A DNA stretch of 64,000 nucleotides from NCBI GenBank assembly GCA_026706075.1, contig JAPOZM010000068.1, positions 62,001 to 126,000 of the forward strand, read 5' to 3'. Below, piece after piece: positions 7,348 through 15,970 of the stretch (position 1 is the stretch's first letter; every line of letters starts with the position of its first letter). Both the position numbers and the translations under genes were made by a program. The stretch is from Gemmatimonadaceae bacterium. Its GTDB lineage: Bacteria > Latescibacterota > UBA2968 > UBA8231. A model generated the notes under the pieces. It did not search any database and had not been told where the DNA came from. It was given only the letters and a program-made list of their open reading frames with translations.

Positions 7348-8667
7348 ATGGCCGTGAACCTCGCCCCCCTCCTGGCCCGGCGCACCCCCTTCTTCTACGG
7401 CTGGGTGGTCCTGTTCTCGGCGGGTACCTCCAACTTCGTGCGCAACGCCGCGGCCAGCCTCACCATCGCCGTCTTCGTCTACCCCCTGTCGCAGGAGCTG
7501 GGCTGGAGCCGCACGATGATCGCCGGCGCCGCGAGCCTGGGGGGCCTGGCGGCCACCTTCGCGTCGCCGGCGGTGGGCCGGGCGGTGGACCGCTTCGGTG
7601 CGCGCAGCGTCCTGACCCTCAGCGTCCTCGTCCTCGGCCTGGCCACCATCTCCCTGGCCTGGGCCACGGCCACCGTCACCCTCTTCGGCGCCGCCGTCCC
7701 CTGGGCCTTCTACCTCGCCTGCGGCACCGGCCGGGTCATCTTCTCCAGCCCCGTCCCCATCGCCACGTCGGTGGTCGTCTCGCACTGGTTCGTGCGCATG
7801 CGGGGGCGGGTCAACGGCATGCTGTCGGCGGCTCACTCGGCGGGGATGATCCTCTTCCCGCTGCTGGCCTCGGTGATCATCGCCCGCGACGGCTGGCGGG
7901 AGGCCTGGGTGGTGCTGGGTCTGATGGTGTGGGGGGCGGCCCTGCTGCCGGCCTGGTTGCTGACGGCGCAGACTCCCGAGGAGGTGGGCCTGCGGCCCGA
8001 CGGGGATCCGGCGGACCCGCCGGAGGACTCCGCCTCGCCGCGGCAGGAGGAGCCCGCGTGGACCCTGGCCGAGGCGGTGCGGACGCCGGCCCTTTGGGTC
8101 CTGGCCATCGGCACGGGGGCGCTCTTTCTCATTCAGGCCGGGACCAACACCCACGCGGCGGCCTTCTTCCGCGACCAGGGGCTCGACGCGGCCACGGCGG
8201 GCCTGGCCATCAGCCTGAACGCCGCCTTCCTGGGGATCGGCGGCCTGGTCTGGGGCCGGGTGGTAGAGGGCTGCTCCCCCCGTTGCGTCATGGCCGCCGT
8301 GGCCCTGGCCATGGCCGCGGGTTCGGCCCTCTTCGTCGGCGCCGACACGGCGGCCGAGGCGCTGGCCTGCTCCGCGGTCTTCGGCTTCGGGCTGGGAGGC
8401 ATGCTCACCGTGCCGCCCGTGGCCTATGCCGACTACTTCGGGCGCCGGTCCCTGGGCGCCATCCGCGGCGCCACCGAGCCCTTCACCACCTTCGGCCAGG
8501 CCGTGGGCGCTCTCGTGCCGGGCGTCGTCTTCGACCACCTCGCGACTCCCGGCCGCCAGAGCTACGTCCCGGCCTTCGCCGCCTTCGCCGCCCTCGGGCT
8601 CGCCACCGCCCTCATGTTCCTGCTCGCCGGGCCGCCCGGCAGACCCCCGCCTCCAAGCGACAAGTGA
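7348..8667 (+). CDS. Major facilitator superfamily transporter (oxalate/monocarboxylate-type)
   Basis: 439 residues with about twelve hydrophobic helices in two six-helix halves and a charged loop (around residues 210-235, rich in Asp/Glu/Pro). The loop-2 motif appears as GRAVDRFGARSVL, the MFS signature A motif. Similarity is to the oxalate:formate antiporter/monocarboxylate porter branch (YGWVVLFSAGTSNF opening). It should move a small organic anion across the inner membrane. The gene is 11 bp upstream of a predicted glycan-acting protein. Confidence 0.88.
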   Translation: MAVNLAPLLARRTPFFYGWVVLFSAGTSNFVRNAAASLTIAVFVYPLSQELGWSRTMIAGAASLGGLAATFASPAVGRAVDRFGARSVLTLSVLVLGLATISLAWATATVTLFGAAVPWAFYLACGTGRVIFSSPVPIATSVVVSHWFVRMRGRVNGMLSAAHSAGMILFPLLASVIIARDGWREAWVVLGLMVWGAALLPAWLLTAQTPEEVGLRPDGDPADPPEDSASPRQEEPAWTLAEAVRTPALWVLAIGTGALFLIQAGTNTHAAAFFRDQGLDAATAGLAISLNAAFLGIGGLVWGRVVEGCSPRCVMAAVALAMAAGSALFVGADTAAEALACSAVFGFGLGGMLTVPPVAYADYFGRRSLGAIRGATEPFTTFGQAVGALVPGVVFDHLATPGRQSYVPAFAAFAALGLATALMFLLAGPPGRPPPPSDK

Positions 8668-8678
8668 AAGGAGCCCCC

Positions 8679-9659
8679 ATGCCGACACCCCTCCACCGCC
8701 TCCGCTGGCAGCGGCTGGACCAGCCCGCCCTCTCGGCCATGACCACGGACCAGGCCTGGTGCCGGGTACAGCTCTACTACCCGACGGTGGTCCTCGCAGA
8801 AGGCCGCTACCGCATGTGGTACCTCGGCAACAGCACCGCCACGCGCACCGCCGACATGTGCCTGGGCTACGCCGAGTCCGCCGACGGGCTGACGTGGAAG
8901 CCGCACGCGGCGAACCCGATCCTGACGGCGGCGGACCTGCCCTTCGGCAGCTCCTGGGGGTCGCCCCACGTGATCTTCGACGAGGAGGAGGGCCTCTTCC
9001 GCATGTGGTTCGTCAGTCTCGCCGGGCGCCGCAGCGACGAGGGCCGCCTCGTCGACATCGATCAGAAGCTGGGCTGCGCGTCCAGCCGGGACGGCCTGGC
9101 CTGGGACGTCCATCCCGAGCCGGTCCACACCGAGGGCCACGGCCCCTTCGTGATGAAGGACGGCCCCGGGGCCTGGCGCATGTGGATGAACTCGTCCCCC
9201 GGTCCGGACGGCGGCTTCCAGAAGCGTGTGAGCCACATCTACCGCTTCGAGTCGGCCGACGGCCTGAGCTGGAGGCGGGACCCGGAGCCGATGCTCTCGG
9301 CCACGGAGACCCGCCGCTCCGTCATCTATCCCTGGGTCATGCGGGACCCCGGGGGCTACACCATGTGGTACGCCAGCCACGTGGGGGAGTGCTTCTTCGA
9401 TATCTTCTGCTCCACCTCGGAGGACGGGCTGAGCTGGACCCACCTGGAGGAGCCGGTCCTGCCCGCCACGCGCGATCCCAATGACTTCGACGGCCGCTAC
9501 ACCTCCACGCCCTGCGTCCTCGACGACGGGGACCGCTACCTGATGTACTACTGCACCCGCGACCACGGGAACCTCTACGGAGCCGGCGACGGGACGGTCC
9601 TGTCCGACCGCGCCGGCGTCTACCGCCACATCGGCGTGGCCCACTGCCCAAAGGAGTGA
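8679..9659 (+). CDS. Five-bladed beta-propeller, glycoside hydrolase (GH43/GH130-like) family protein
   Basis: 326 residues of repeated RMWY/RMWF blades (for example YRMWYLGNSTATRT, FRMWFVSLAGRR, YTMWYASHVGE, YLMYYCT), each followed by an S-x-D-G-L-x-W turn. This is the pattern of predicted glycosidases of the GH43/GH32/GH130 propeller group. No catalytic acid triad can be assigned by eye. There is no signal peptide, so it would act in the cytoplasm on sugars imported by the neighbouring MFS transporter. AAGGAG precedes the ATG. Confidence 0.75.
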   Translation: MPTPLHRLRWQRLDQPALSAMTTDQAWCRVQLYYPTVVLAEGRYRMWYLGNSTATRTADMCLGYAESADGLTWKPHAANPILTAADLPFGSSWGSPHVIFDEEEGLFRMWFVSLAGRRSDEGRLVDIDQKLGCASSRDGLAWDVHPEPVHTEGHGPFVMKDGPGAWRMWMNSSPGPDGGFQKRVSHIYRFESADGLSWRRDPEPMLSATETRRSVIYPWVMRDPGGYTMWYASHVGECFFDIFCSTSEDGLSWTHLEEPVLPATRDPNDFDGRYTSTPCVLDDGDRYLMYYCTRDHGNLYGAGDGTVLSDRAGVYRHIGVAHCPKE

Positions 9660-9666
9660 AGTCCGG

Positions 9667-10359
9667 ATGACGACGTACACCGAGACCTTCGACGACGGCC
9701 CCGCCGGCTGGTGCGGCTGGGAGGACAACGTCCGCGGCCCCCGCAAGCTGGAGTGGGCGCCCGGCACCCTGACCTCGCGCAGCCCCTGGTGGGTCGACTA
9801 CAACCACGCCCCTCCCGGCGCGGGGTACCTCAACATCCTCTACGGCTCCAACACCCGCGGCGCCCTCGACGAGCGCACCCTCGACGCCGGCGGGCGCAAC
9901 AGCCTCATCGACGGCGGCTTCCCCACCGACTACCGCGGCGCCCGGGTGACCCTGCGCCTGCGCGGCGAGCTGGAGACGCGGGGCTCGCAGCTGGTCTTCC
10001 TGGGGCAGGGCCGCTGCGACGGCAAGACCTCGGGCTGGCTGTGCTCGGGGCGGCCCTTCCCGGTCACCGAGGACTGGAGCGAGCCCTCCGTAACCCTCGA
10101 CCCGGACCCGGCCCTGTGGCGGTGCCTCGGCACCCGCCACGGCCGCGGCGAGACCTACGGCGAGCGCCCCCTGGAGCGCATCCTCGGAGACGTGAACCTC
10201 AACATCCTGCTGATCCTGTTCCCCCTCACCGTGGAGCCCATGGGACCGGTGGACGGGGACCCGCACCGGCTGCGGGCGGGGTTCGACTATCCCATCTGGC
10301 GTTCGCGTCTGCCGGAGGGCTACGTCGTCCTCGACACCCTTCGGATCGAGTTCGCCTGA
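9667..10359 (+). CDS. Uncharacterised beta-sandwich protein (laminin-G/CBM-like)
   Basis: 230 residues opening with TETFDDGPAGWCGW, a common start of lectin-like beta-sandwich domains, and ending VVLDTLRIEFA. It contains many Trp/Tyr/Gly and no catalytic motif. It begins 8 bp after the propeller hydrolase gene, so it is probably its operon partner and may bind the same glycan. No signal peptide. Function not known. Confidence 0.6.
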   Translation: MTTYTETFDDGPAGWCGWEDNVRGPRKLEWAPGTLTSRSPWWVDYNHAPPGAGYLNILYGSNTRGALDERTLDAGGRNSLIDGGFPTDYRGARVTLRLRGELETRGSQLVFLGQGRCDGKTSGWLCSGRPFPVTEDWSEPSVTLDPDPALWRCLGTRHGRGETYGERPLERILGDVNLNILLILFPLTVEPMGPVDGDPHRLRAGFDYPIWRSRLPEGYVVLDTLRIEFA

Positions 10360-10368
10360 GAAGGGCGC

Positions 10369-11175
10369 CTAGCCGGCAAACTGGTGGGGCACCACCAGGT
10401 AGTTCACCAGGCCCACGGTGAAGCCGGCGATCACCAGCCACTTGAGGCGGCTGCCGTGGCGGCCCCTCACCCCGCGCAGGTAGAGGTAGGCGGCGAAGGC
10501 CCCCCACGTGGGCAGGGCGAGGAGGATCTTGGGGTCCAGGGCGCGCAGCGACTCGCCGGGGGCGCCGAACATCCACGCCGCCCCCATGGCCAGCCCCATG
10601 GAGAACAGGAAGAAGCCCCACGCGGCGGCGTGGAAGGCGACGTGCGCCGACGTGTCGAGGGCGGGGAGGAAGCGGTTCAGGCGGCCTCGCTTGAGGGCCC
10701 GGCTCTGCAGCAGGTAGGCGGCGGCGGCGCAGAAGGAGAGGGCGAAGCCGACCTGTCCGAGGAGGGTGGTGAGGACGTGGGTGCCGAGCCACGGGTAGCG
10801 CAGCAGGATGGAGGCCGACTCCTCGAAGCGGACCGGCATCAGCAGCGGGTAGAGGGTGCCGAGAAAGGCGAGGGGCGCCAGGACGAGGTTGAAGTGGCGC
10901 AGGGGGGTGAAGCGCTCCAGGAGCAGGCCGGCGGCGGCGAAGGCGATGACCACGAGGGAGATGAGGAAGGTCATGTTGGCCAGCCAGGGCGGCGGCGCGA
11001 AGAGGACGTGGAGCAGCAGGCCGAGAGCGTGGAGGGCGACGCCGGTCTGCAACCCCCGCCGCCCCCAGCGCTCCCAGGCGTGATGGCCCAGCCACAGGTG
11101 GCCCTGGAAGGCGAGGGAGGCCGACAGGTAGAGAGCCAGCGCGATCCCCAGGAATACGAGGCAGGAGGTGGTCAC
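10369..11175 (-). CDS. hemX: HemX/CcsA-like cytochrome c assembly membrane protein
   Basis: 268 residues with about eight membrane helices, matching the CcsA/HemX family. The helix GLQTGVALHALGLLLH carries a conserved His, and LGTHVLTTLLGQVGFALSF and HVAFHAAAWGFFLFSMGLAMGA carry others likely to contact heme. In many bacteria hemX follows hemA and modulates glutamyl-tRNA reductase or heme handling. Here the GTG start overlaps the hemA stop by 4 bp. It is at the end of a three-gene heme operon. Confidence 0.82.
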   Translation of the reverse strand: MTTSCLVFLGIALALYLSASLAFQGHLWLGHHAWERWGRRGLQTGVALHALGLLLHVLFAPPPWLANMTFLISLVVIAFAAAGLLLERFTPLRHFNLVLAPLAFLGTLYPLLMPVRFEESASILLRYPWLGTHVLTTLLGQVGFALSFCAAAAYLLQSRALKRGRLNRFLPALDTSAHVAFHAAAWGFFLFSMGLAMGAAWMFGAPGESLRALDPKILLALPTWGAFAAYLYLRGVRGRHGSRLKWLVIAGFTVGLVNYLVVPHQFAG

Positions 11176-12437
11176 GAGGTCTCGTCGAGGTCGAAGAGGC
11201 GCCGCACCGTCTCCAGGTGCAGGTGGCCGTCGGGCCCTGCCGAGAGCTCGCGGATCTGCACCAGCGGCTGGTGCAGCAGCTTGTTGGTGTAGTCCCGCAG
11301 GATGCGCTCCACGAGGGCGCGGTCCTCCTCGGACAGGTGGCCGAGCCGCGCCGCCCAGCGCTGGAGCTCCGTCGATCGCAACTCCGAGCTGTGCTGCTGG
11401 AGGGCGCGGATCACGTCTCCCGAGCCGAGGGAGCGGAACCAGTGGAGGAAGCCGCCCAGCTCCTCGTCGACGATCGCCTGCACGCGGCGGATCTCGCCCT
11501 CGCGCTCCCGCCGGTTGGAGGAGACGACGCTCTCGAGGTCGTCGATGTCGAAGAGGAAGACGTTGTCGAGGCCGCGCACCTCGGGATCGACGTCGCGGGG
11601 CACGGCGATGTCGATGAGGAACAGGGGGCGCCCGCGCCTGCGCGCCATGGCGGCCTCCACGGTGGCGGCGTCGACGACGAAGCCGGGGGCGGTGGTCCCG
11701 GCGATGACGATGTCGGCCTCCAAGAGGCGCCCGCCCACGGCCTCGAGGGAAACGGCCTCGCCCTGGAAGCGGCGGGCCAGTTCCGCGGCGTTGGCGGCGG
11801 TGCGGTTGGCGACGACGAAGCGGGTCAGCCCGGTGTCCAGCAGGTAGCGGGCGGTGAGCTCGATCATCTCCCCGGCGCCGATCAGCAGGGCGACGTGGGA
11901 CGACAGGTCGTCGAAGATCTGACCCGCCAGCTCCACCGCGGCGGTGCTCACCGACAGGTGGCCGCGGCCGATGTCGGTCTCGGCGCGGGCCCGCTTGCCG
12001 ACGCGCAGGGCCCGCTGGAAGACCTCGTTGATCACCAGCCGCGCCGATCCTGCGGCCTGCGAGGCCTCCAGGGACTCGCGCACCTGGCCGAGGATCTGCG
12101 ACTCGCCGATGACCAGGGAGTCGATGCCGGAGGCCACGCGGAAGAGGTGGGCGGCGGCGTCGCCGTCGAGGTACTCGTAGGTGCAGGAAGAGAGGCCGGC
12201 CACGTCGACGCGGCGCTCCTCGGCCAGGAAGCGGCGCACCTCCTCGAAGCCGGAGCCGTTGCCGGCGGCGTAGATCTCGGAGCGGTTGCAGGTGGACAGG
12301 ATCGCCGCCTCGGCGAGGCCGTAACCGTCGCGCAGGCGTCGCAGCGAGTCGGGCCGGTCGCCCTCGGCGAAGGCGAGCCGTTCCCGCACCTCGACGGGGG
12401 CGGTGGTGTGGTTGAGTCCGAAGGTCAGCAGGCGCAC
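11172..12437 (-). CDS. hemA: Glutamyl-tRNA reductase HemA
   Basis: 421 residues, first enzyme of the C5 route to 5-aminolevulinate and heme. The opening LLTFGLNHTTAPVEVRERLAF is the family signature and the catalytic Cys lies in ILSTCNRSEIYA. The NADPH domain (VALLIGAGEMIELTARYL) and the dimerisation helices near the C-terminus are present, as expected for a full-length protein. The GTG at 12437 fits the usual N-terminus; a GTG at 12470 would add 11 residues. Downstream of hemY and overlapping hemX, so all three are probably co-transcribed. Confidence 0.93.
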   Translation of the reverse strand: MRLLTFGLNHTTAPVEVRERLAFAEGDRPDSLRRLRDGYGLAEAAILSTCNRSEIYAAGNGSGFEEVRRFLAEERRVDVAGLSSCTYEYLDGDAAAHLFRVASGIDSLVIGESQILGQVRESLEASQAAGSARLVINEVFQRALRVGKRARAETDIGRGHLSVSTAAVELAGQIFDDLSSHVALLIGAGEMIELTARYLLDTGLTRFVVANRTAANAAELARRFQGEAVSLEAVGGRLLEADIVIAGTTAPGFVVDAATVEAAMARRRGRPLFLIDIAVPRDVDPEVRGLDNVFLFDIDDLESVVSSNRREREGEIRRVQAIVDEELGGFLHWFRSLGSGDVIRALQQHSSELRSTELQRWAARLGHLSEEDRALVERILRDYTNKLLHQPLVQIRELSAGPDGHLHLETVRRLFDLDETS

Positions 12438-12519
12438 GGCGTCAGCAGCCAGGACGGCCGGCGTCAGCACCGGCCGGGGCCGGAAAAGATGCCGGTTGCC
12501 CCCGGTGGCGGCAAAGCGG

Positions 12520-13905
12520 TCACAGGCGTGCGGCGATGCGCCGGGCCGCCTCCGCGGCGCCGGTGACGCAGTCGCCGATGGAGATGCCGCCGCGGAAGTT
12601 GCCGCCCACGAACAGGCCCGGGCAGCCGGCCTCCAGGCGGTCGATCCCGGCCATGAGGGCGCGGTGGCCGACGACGTACTGGGGGATCGCCCGCTTCCAG
12701 CGGTGGATGAGGACCACGTCCGGCGCCGGCTCTATCCCCATCAGCTCGCGCAGCTCGCCGCGGACGGCCTCCGCGAGGCGGCCGTCGTCCCAGGCGGCGA
12801 TCTCCGGCTGGCGGCGGCCGCCGACGAAGGTGGTGAAGGCGGCGCCGCCCTCCGGGGCCCGTCCCGCGAAGGCGGAGGAGTTCCAGAGCGTGCCCAGGAT
12901 GCGGCGCCCCTCGACGCGCGGCACCAGGAAGCCGAGACCCTCCGGCGGCGGGTCCAGGGGATGCCGCTCGTACCCGAAGAACACCGCCGTCACCGGGGGA
13001 TAGGGGATCCCGGCCAGCCCCTCGGGCACGTCCGAGTCGAGGCGCAGGTCCCGGTAGGCGTGGGCCGGCAGCGTCAGCAGGACGGCGCGGGCGGTGGCGC
13101 ACGCGGGGGCCCCGGGCCCCTCGAGGGCGAGGCGGAAGCCGCCGGGCCCCCGGCTCACGGAGGTCACCCGGGCGCGCGTGCGCAGCCGCTCACCGAGGGG
13201 CGCGGCCAGCCCCTCCACCAGGGTCTGCATGCCGCCGCTGAAGCTGGCGATCCCGCCTCCGGGTCCGGCGGCGGCGGCTGGTTCCCCGCGCCGCCGAGAC
13301 AGGCCGGCGGCGCCTCGGATCAGGCTGCCGTGCTCCTGCTCCAGACGCCACAGGCGCGGAAAGGCGGAGCGCACGCACAGCTCCGACGGAGATCCCGCGA
13401 AGGTGCCGGCCACGAAGGGATCGGCGCCGTAGTCGACGAACTCCCGGCCGAGGCGGCGCCGGACGAACTCCTCCAGGCTCTCCTCGGCGTCGGCCGGGGC
13501 CCGCCGCACCAGGGGCTCGCGGGCCACGCGCAGCTTGGCCGCGGCCGACAGCAGGTCCGACCGCAGCAGCGCCGGGGGGCTCGCCGGGACCCGCCGCAGG
13601 GCGCCGCCGCGGAGGATGAAGCGGTTCCGGGCGGCGGCCTCCCGCGCCTCGATCACGTGCCCGGCCAGGCCGCTGCCGGCCAGCAGCCGGCGCAGATCAG
13701 GGGAGTTGTCGAGGAGACTGGAGGGGCCGGCGTCGAAGAGGAACCCGTCGCGGCGAAGGGTGCGCACGGCGCCGCCCGGCCGCGGGGCCGCCTCGAAGAC
13801 CGAGACCTCGCTCTCCGGAGCCAGCCGGGCCAGGAAGTGGGCCGCCGCCAGGCCCCAGAGACCGCCGCCGACGATGGCGACCTCGGTGTGGGCGCTCGGA
13901 TTCAT
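12520..13905 (-). CDS. hemY: Protoporphyrinogen/coproporphyrinogen oxidase (HemY type)
   Basis: 461 residues, FAD-dependent oxidase with the GGGLWGLAAAHFLAR dinucleotide-binding fold near the N-terminus, then VFEAAPRPGGAVRT, FDAGPSS and a C-terminal GLFVGGNFRGGISIGDCV FAD-contact motif. It would oxidise coproporphyrinogen or protoporphyrinogen in late heme synthesis; which one cannot be told. ATG at 13905 places the FAD motif ten residues in. First gene of the hemY-hemA-hemX operon. The upstream region holds a divergent RNA. Confidence 0.92.
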   Translation of the reverse strand: MNPSAHTEVAIVGGGLWGLAAAHFLARLAPESEVSVFEAAPRPGGAVRTLRRDGFLFDAGPSSLLDNSPDLRRLLAGSGLAGHVIEAREAAARNRFILRGGALRRVPASPPALLRSDLLSAAAKLRVAREPLVRRAPADAEESLEEFVRRRLGREFVDYGADPFVAGTFAGSPSELCVRSAFPRLWRLEQEHGSLIRGAAGLSRRRGEPAAAAGPGGGIASFSGGMQTLVEGLAAPLGERLRTRARVTSVSRGPGGFRLALEGPGAPACATARAVLLTLPAHAYRDLRLDSDVPEGLAGIPYPPVTAVFFGYERHPLDPPPEGLGFLVPRVEGRRILGTLWNSSAFAGRAPEGGAAFTTFVGGRRQPEIAAWDDGRLAEAVRGELRELMGIEPAPDVVLIHRWKRAIPQYVVGHRALMAGIDRLEAGCPGLFVGGNFRGGISIGDCVTGAAEAARRIAARL

Positions 13906-13924
13906 GATCCAAGTGTACAACTTC

Positions 13925-13954
13925 TTGACTTTGTTTCGGGCGGAGAGGTAGATT
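13925..13954 (+). promoter_or_regulatory. Sigma70-like promoter for the 14-kb leader RNA
   Basis: TTGACT (13925-13930) and TAGATT (13949-13954) are spaced by 18 bp and point rightward, away from hemY. The next rightward protein gene of normal size begins only at 14379, so this promoter would make a long untranslated RNA first. Confidence 0.5.
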
Positions 13955-14161
13955 GACGAGGCGCGGAAGAAGACACCGCGCACGCTGGGCCGGCGAAGGA
14001 CGCCGGTCCCGGGCAGAATGCCAACTGGCCCCCTGATCCCGCCCTTCGGGCGAACGCTGCAGGGCCAGGGATGAGCGCGCGGGCCCACTCTTGCGGCGGC
14101 ACCCCGGCAATCCGGTGCCGGTGTACAGGGCTCTCGCAGCCGATACGAAAGGAGGTGGTCC

Positions 14162-14200
14162 GTGAGCAGTTGTATACCCGCAGGAGGTGCGACCACCTGA
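14162..14200 (+). CDS. 12-residue putative leader peptide
   Basis: GTG start with GGAGG six bases upstream, an ideal Shine-Dalgarno spacing. It encodes MSSCIPAGGATT and ends in TGA. Its last codons (GCG ACC ACC TGA) contain the GACCACCT segment that can fold back on its own Shine-Dalgarno region or pair forward. A translating ribosome would therefore change the RNA fold. It could be a regulatory leader peptide or a small bioactive peptide; there is no direct proof of translation. Confidence 0.5.
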   Translation: MSSCIPAGGATT

Positions 14201-14276
14201 CCTGACGGTTTCTGTAGGTCCAGGTGGTCGCCCACCTGGCGCGGCGCCGGCGGTTCGCCGGCGCCCAAGTGGTATC

Positions 14277-14310
14277 CCGGCGCGTCGCAGCGGCGCGCCG
14301 GTTTTTTTTT
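14277..14310 (+). terminator. Rho-independent terminator
   Basis: Stem CCGGCGCG/CGCGCCGG (14277-14284 and 14294-14301), nine-base loop, followed by nine T residues. It ends the 14-kb leader RNA 68 bp before the isomerase ATG. Confidence 0.9.
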
Positions 14311-14378
14311 GGTCGGCCTTCAGCGGCGCCCCTCCGCCGTGACTATCCTTCGATGCCGCCCCGGGAGAGAGAGATCAC

Positions 14379-15248
14379 ATGCTGGACATAGGTGTTTTCG
14401 CCCCCTTCGGAGCAGACCACGAGCGCAACCGGGCTTTCTGCCGCGACACGGCGGTGCGCCACATCGTGCTGAGCGTCTCCGACGCGTCCGGTGGCGAGGG
14501 CCCGCCGGCCGCGGCAGACCTGGCACGCCTGGCCGGAGAATACGCCGCGGAGGGCGTGACCCTGGCGGCCCTGACGCCGCCCCGGGTGCCCCAGCAGGCC
14601 TTCGCCGACGCCGGGACGCGCGAGCGCGAGCTGGAGTCCATCGGCCGGCTGCTGGAGTCGATGGGGACCGCGGGCGTGCCCTATGTGCACTTCTACCTCA
14701 ACGTCGACCCCCTCTCCGACGATGGCGAGCGCGCCGCCCTGTGGCAGGGGCTGGTCGAGTACTACCGCGGCCTGGCCGAGCGCGCCGAGGCGGCGGGAGT
14801 GAAGATCTCCACCCATCACTATCACGTTCCCGACCGCCTGTTGTGGAACTACGAGTCGATGACACGGCTCCTCGACGAGGCTCCGAGCGCCAACAGCGGC
14901 GTCACCTTCTGCCAGGGCAAGTCACTGATGGCCGGCGACGACCTGGTGGCCAACATCCTCGACTACGGGGACCGCATCTTCATGTTCCACGCCCGCGACG
15001 TGGAGACCGAGCCCGCCGGCCCGGTGCCGGCGGAGCTCCGCGAGCGGTTCGAGCGGCTCGGCTACCTGGAGGTCGCCTTCGGCACCGGCGAGGTCGACAT
15101 GGCGGGCTGCTTCCGGGCCCTCAAGCGTATCGGCTACAAGGGCCAGGTCTACCCCGAGCATTACCCGTCCATCGCCGGCGACTCGGCGGCGGGGCTGGCG
15201 TGGACCGTCGGGTACATGCGGGCCCTGGACCAGGTTATCGAGGTTTGA
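14379..15248 (+). CDS. Sugar phosphate isomerase/epimerase-family TIM barrel (mannonate dehydratase-like)
   Basis: 289 residues of the xylose-isomerase-like TIM-barrel superfamily. Motifs resemble mannonate dehydratase: VTFCQGKSLMAGDDL, DRIFMFHARDVE, FGTGEVDMAGCFRALKRIGYKGQVYPEHYP, and an earlier STHHYHVPD. These supply the metal-binding His/Asp/Glu residues. It would isomerise or dehydrate a hexuronate or other sugar acid in the cytoplasm. It is preceded by the terminator-ended leader RNA, so it may be controlled by attenuation. Its stop overlaps the next gene's start (TGATG). Confidence 0.8.
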   Translation: MLDIGVFAPFGADHERNRAFCRDTAVRHIVLSVSDASGGEGPPAAADLARLAGEYAAEGVTLAALTPPRVPQQAFADAGTRERELESIGRLLESMGTAGVPYVHFYLNVDPLSDDGERAALWQGLVEYYRGLAERAEAAGVKISTHHYHVPDRLLWNYESMTRLLDEAPSANSGVTFCQGKSLMAGDDLVANILDYGDRIFMFHARDVETEPAGPVPAELRERFERLGYLEVAFGTGEVDMAGCFRALKRIGYKGQVYPEHYPSIAGDSAAGLAWTVGYMRALDQVIEV

Positions 15249-15967
15249 TGCGTTCAGCGGGGCCCCTCGCCGGCCTGCTCGTGCTCTTTCTCCTCGCCGC
15301 CGGTTCCGCCTCCGGACAGCCGCCCTCCCCGGCCCGCGGCGACAGCCTCCGGGAGGACTTCCACCGCCGCCTGATGCTGGCCCTCGACCTCGGCGACGAC
15401 CAGCGGCAGGCCCTGAGGGATCCGAGACGGCGCCTGCAGGAGGAGCTCGACCTGCTGCGCCTCCAGATCGAGCAGGGCCGCATCTCGCCCCGGGGGGGCC
15501 GGGTGCGCTACCGCCAGGCCATCGACGCCTACCGGGCGGGGCGGGACCGGGTGCTCACCGCGGACCAGCTGGCCCTGATCGACCGCGCCCGCCGCTACCA
15601 GCGGGAGCGGCGGCTCGATCCCGGACAGCACGTGGAGCCCATGGGGCTGGCGGATGTCCTCTACCTGTCGCCGGAGCAGCGGCGGCAGTGGCTGCAGCTG
15701 CTGACGGAGCTGCGCGAGGAGGTGGCCGCCCTCAGGAAGGCAGGCCGCCCGCCGTCCCTTGACGACTACGAGGTACTCCAGGAGCGCTACCGCGCCGGCT
15801 TCGAGGAGCTCCTCACCGCTTCCCAGCGGCTGGAGCTGGAGCGCCTGGAGCAGGCGAGGTGGAGACGCCGGCAGGAGCAGGAGCGACTGCTGCTGCTGGA
15901 GCAGTACGGGGCCATGGCGGACTCGACCGCCGGCGCCGCGGACAGCACCGCCAGCGGGGGGAGATAA
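15248..15967 (+). CDS. Exported helical, Glu/Arg-rich protein (Spy/CpxP-like in style)
   Basis: 239 residues. The N-terminus MRSAGPLAGLLVLFLLAAGSASGQ is a signal peptide with cleavage after ASG. The rest is mostly charged helix with repeated L-x-x-D-Q-x-x-x-L and Q-R-R-Q/L-E-L-E-R-L patterns, ending in a low-complexity Ser/Ala/Gly tail. Such charged helical periplasmic proteins resemble the Spy/CpxP/LTXXQ group, but the LTxxQ motif is only loosely present (LSPEQRRQW, LTADQLALI). A periplasmic chaperone or sensor role is a guess. Confidence 0.55.
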   Translation: MRSAGPLAGLLVLFLLAAGSASGQPPSPARGDSLREDFHRRLMLALDLGDDQRQALRDPRRRLQEELDLLRLQIEQGRISPRGGRVRYRQAIDAYRAGRDRVLTADQLALIDRARRYQRERRLDPGQHVEPMGLADVLYLSPEQRRQWLQLLTELREEVAALRKAGRPPSLDDYEVLQERYRAGFEELLTASQRLELERLEQARWRRRQEQERLLLLEQYGAMADSTAGAADSTASGGR

Positions 15968-15970
15968 GTC

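Larger units (their letters stand above)
13955..14310 (+). ncRNA. Structured leader RNA or independent sRNA ending in an intrinsic terminator
   Basis: About 350 nt with dense dyads: CTGGCCC/GGGCCAG (14025/14062) capped by CGCCC-TTC-GGGCG (14040-14052), and a perfect 10-bp stem with GTT loop (14243-14265). Its centre carries a 12-codon reading frame. The segment 14191-14198 (GACCACCT) can pair with AGGTGGTC at 14153-14160, or as an 11-bp helix (14189-14199 with 14221-14231). A third hairpin (14220-14227/14232-14239) competes with the second. This is the logic of an attenuator. It does not match RNase P RNA, tmRNA, SRP RNA or a riboswitch that I recognise. The isomerase gene at 14379 is the natural target if it is a leader. 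Confidence 0.6.

Noticed and set aside
13955-14150. Possible 6S RNA, riboswitch or other known RNA family
   Set aside because: Some short stretches (CCCCTGA, GCGGCGGCA) look like parts of 6S RNA, but the overall length and stem order do not fit; no cobalamin, TPP or SAM riboswitch core was seen either.
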